From DASUCS01 sp041166365 (GTDB lineage: Bacteria > Actinomycetota > Acidimicrobiia > Acidimicrobiales > JACDCH01), in assembly GCA_041166365.1 (NCBI GenBank), contig JBEEFX010000064.1, positions 1 through 6,757 on the forward strand: a stretch of DNA of 6,757 nt, written 5' to 3'. The notes beneath the pieces are model-generated. The model was given only the letters and a program-made list of their open reading frames with translations. It was not told where the DNA came from and searched no databases. Shown in pieces: positions 6,687-6,757 of this stretch; the first letter of the stretch is position 1, and every line of letters begins with the position of its first letter. A program made the position numbers and the translations under genes.

Positions 6687-6757
6687 TCAGTTGGGGTACT
6701 GATAGCCGCCGTCGGAGCTCGAAGAACTACTCGAGCTCGACGAGCCGCCGGCACCTG
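6687..6757 (-). CDS. Unidentified protein, C-terminal end with polyserine tail (partial)
   Basis: Only the final 22 codons are visible; the gene continues beyond the right edge. In the frame that stays open, the tail reads GAGG, then ten consecutive serines, then DGGYQYPN and a TGA stop. The serine run uses five different codons (TCG, AGC, AGT, TCT, TCC), which argues for a real, protein-level serine tract rather than a simple DNA repeat. Of the other two minus-strand frames, one is closed by a stop. Gly/Ser low-complexity tails are common at the ends of secreted or membrane-anchored proteins, but nothing here identifies the family. The stop lies 21 nt before the start of the DUF255 gene on the same strand, suggesting one transcript. 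Confidence 0.55.
   Translation of the reverse strand, partial: GAGGSSSSSSSSSSDGGYQYPN
6715..6738. repeat. 8-bp inverted repeat within the serine codons
   Basis: GAGCTCGA at 6715-6722 is repeated in inverse orientation as TCGAGCTC at 6731-6738, with an 8-nt spacer. It sits inside the polyserine tract and is most simply explained by alternating AGC/TCG serine codons, whose concatenation is self-complementary. A regulatory role is not supported. Confidence 0.35.

Overview
The window is GC-rich, dense bacterial DNA with short intergenic gaps and several overlapping start/stop junctions. Codon use and protein families point to an actinobacterial genome. The style of the DnaE tail and of the conserved unknown next to it would suit the Acidimicrobiia (Ilumatobacter-like), but that placement is an inference from memory and no phylogeny was run.

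Layout, plus strand. The window opens with the last 57 codons of a replicative DNA polymerase III alpha subunit (dnaE). After a 103-nt gap comes a tightly packed set: a conserved protein of unknown function (279-947), a nitroreductase-family flavoprotein (about 953-1555, start uncertain), a class I SAM-dependent methyltransferase (1552-2322, sharing 4 nt with the previous gene), an MDR-superfamily NADP-dependent oxidoreductase (2313-3314, sharing 10 nt) and a DUF1345 integral membrane protein (3328-3999). A 7-bp GC-rich hairpin (4000-4020) separates these from a pyridoxamine-5'-phosphate-oxidase-like flavin-binding protein (4037-4693).

Layout, minus strand. A full-length YyaL/SPATA20-type protein, with an N-terminal thioredoxin-like DUF255 domain and a C-terminal (alpha/alpha)6-barrel, occupies 4674-6665. 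It converges on the PPOX-like gene and overlaps it by 20 nt. Just upstream of it (6687 to the window edge) lies the 3' end of another minus-strand gene whose product ends in a run of ten serines.

Working together. The middle genes encode two redox enzymes and a methyltransferase whose reading frames physically overlap, so they are very probably co-translated. Small-molecule reduction or methylation, such as detoxification or metabolite tailoring, is a reasonable but unproven theme. No tRNA, rRNA, CRISPR array, insertion sequence or phage gene was recognised. The region looks like ordinary chromosome. The points most worth a second look are the conserved unknown behind dnaE, the probable CTG start of the nitroreductase, the overlapping redox/methyltransferase operon and the serine-run tail at the right edge.
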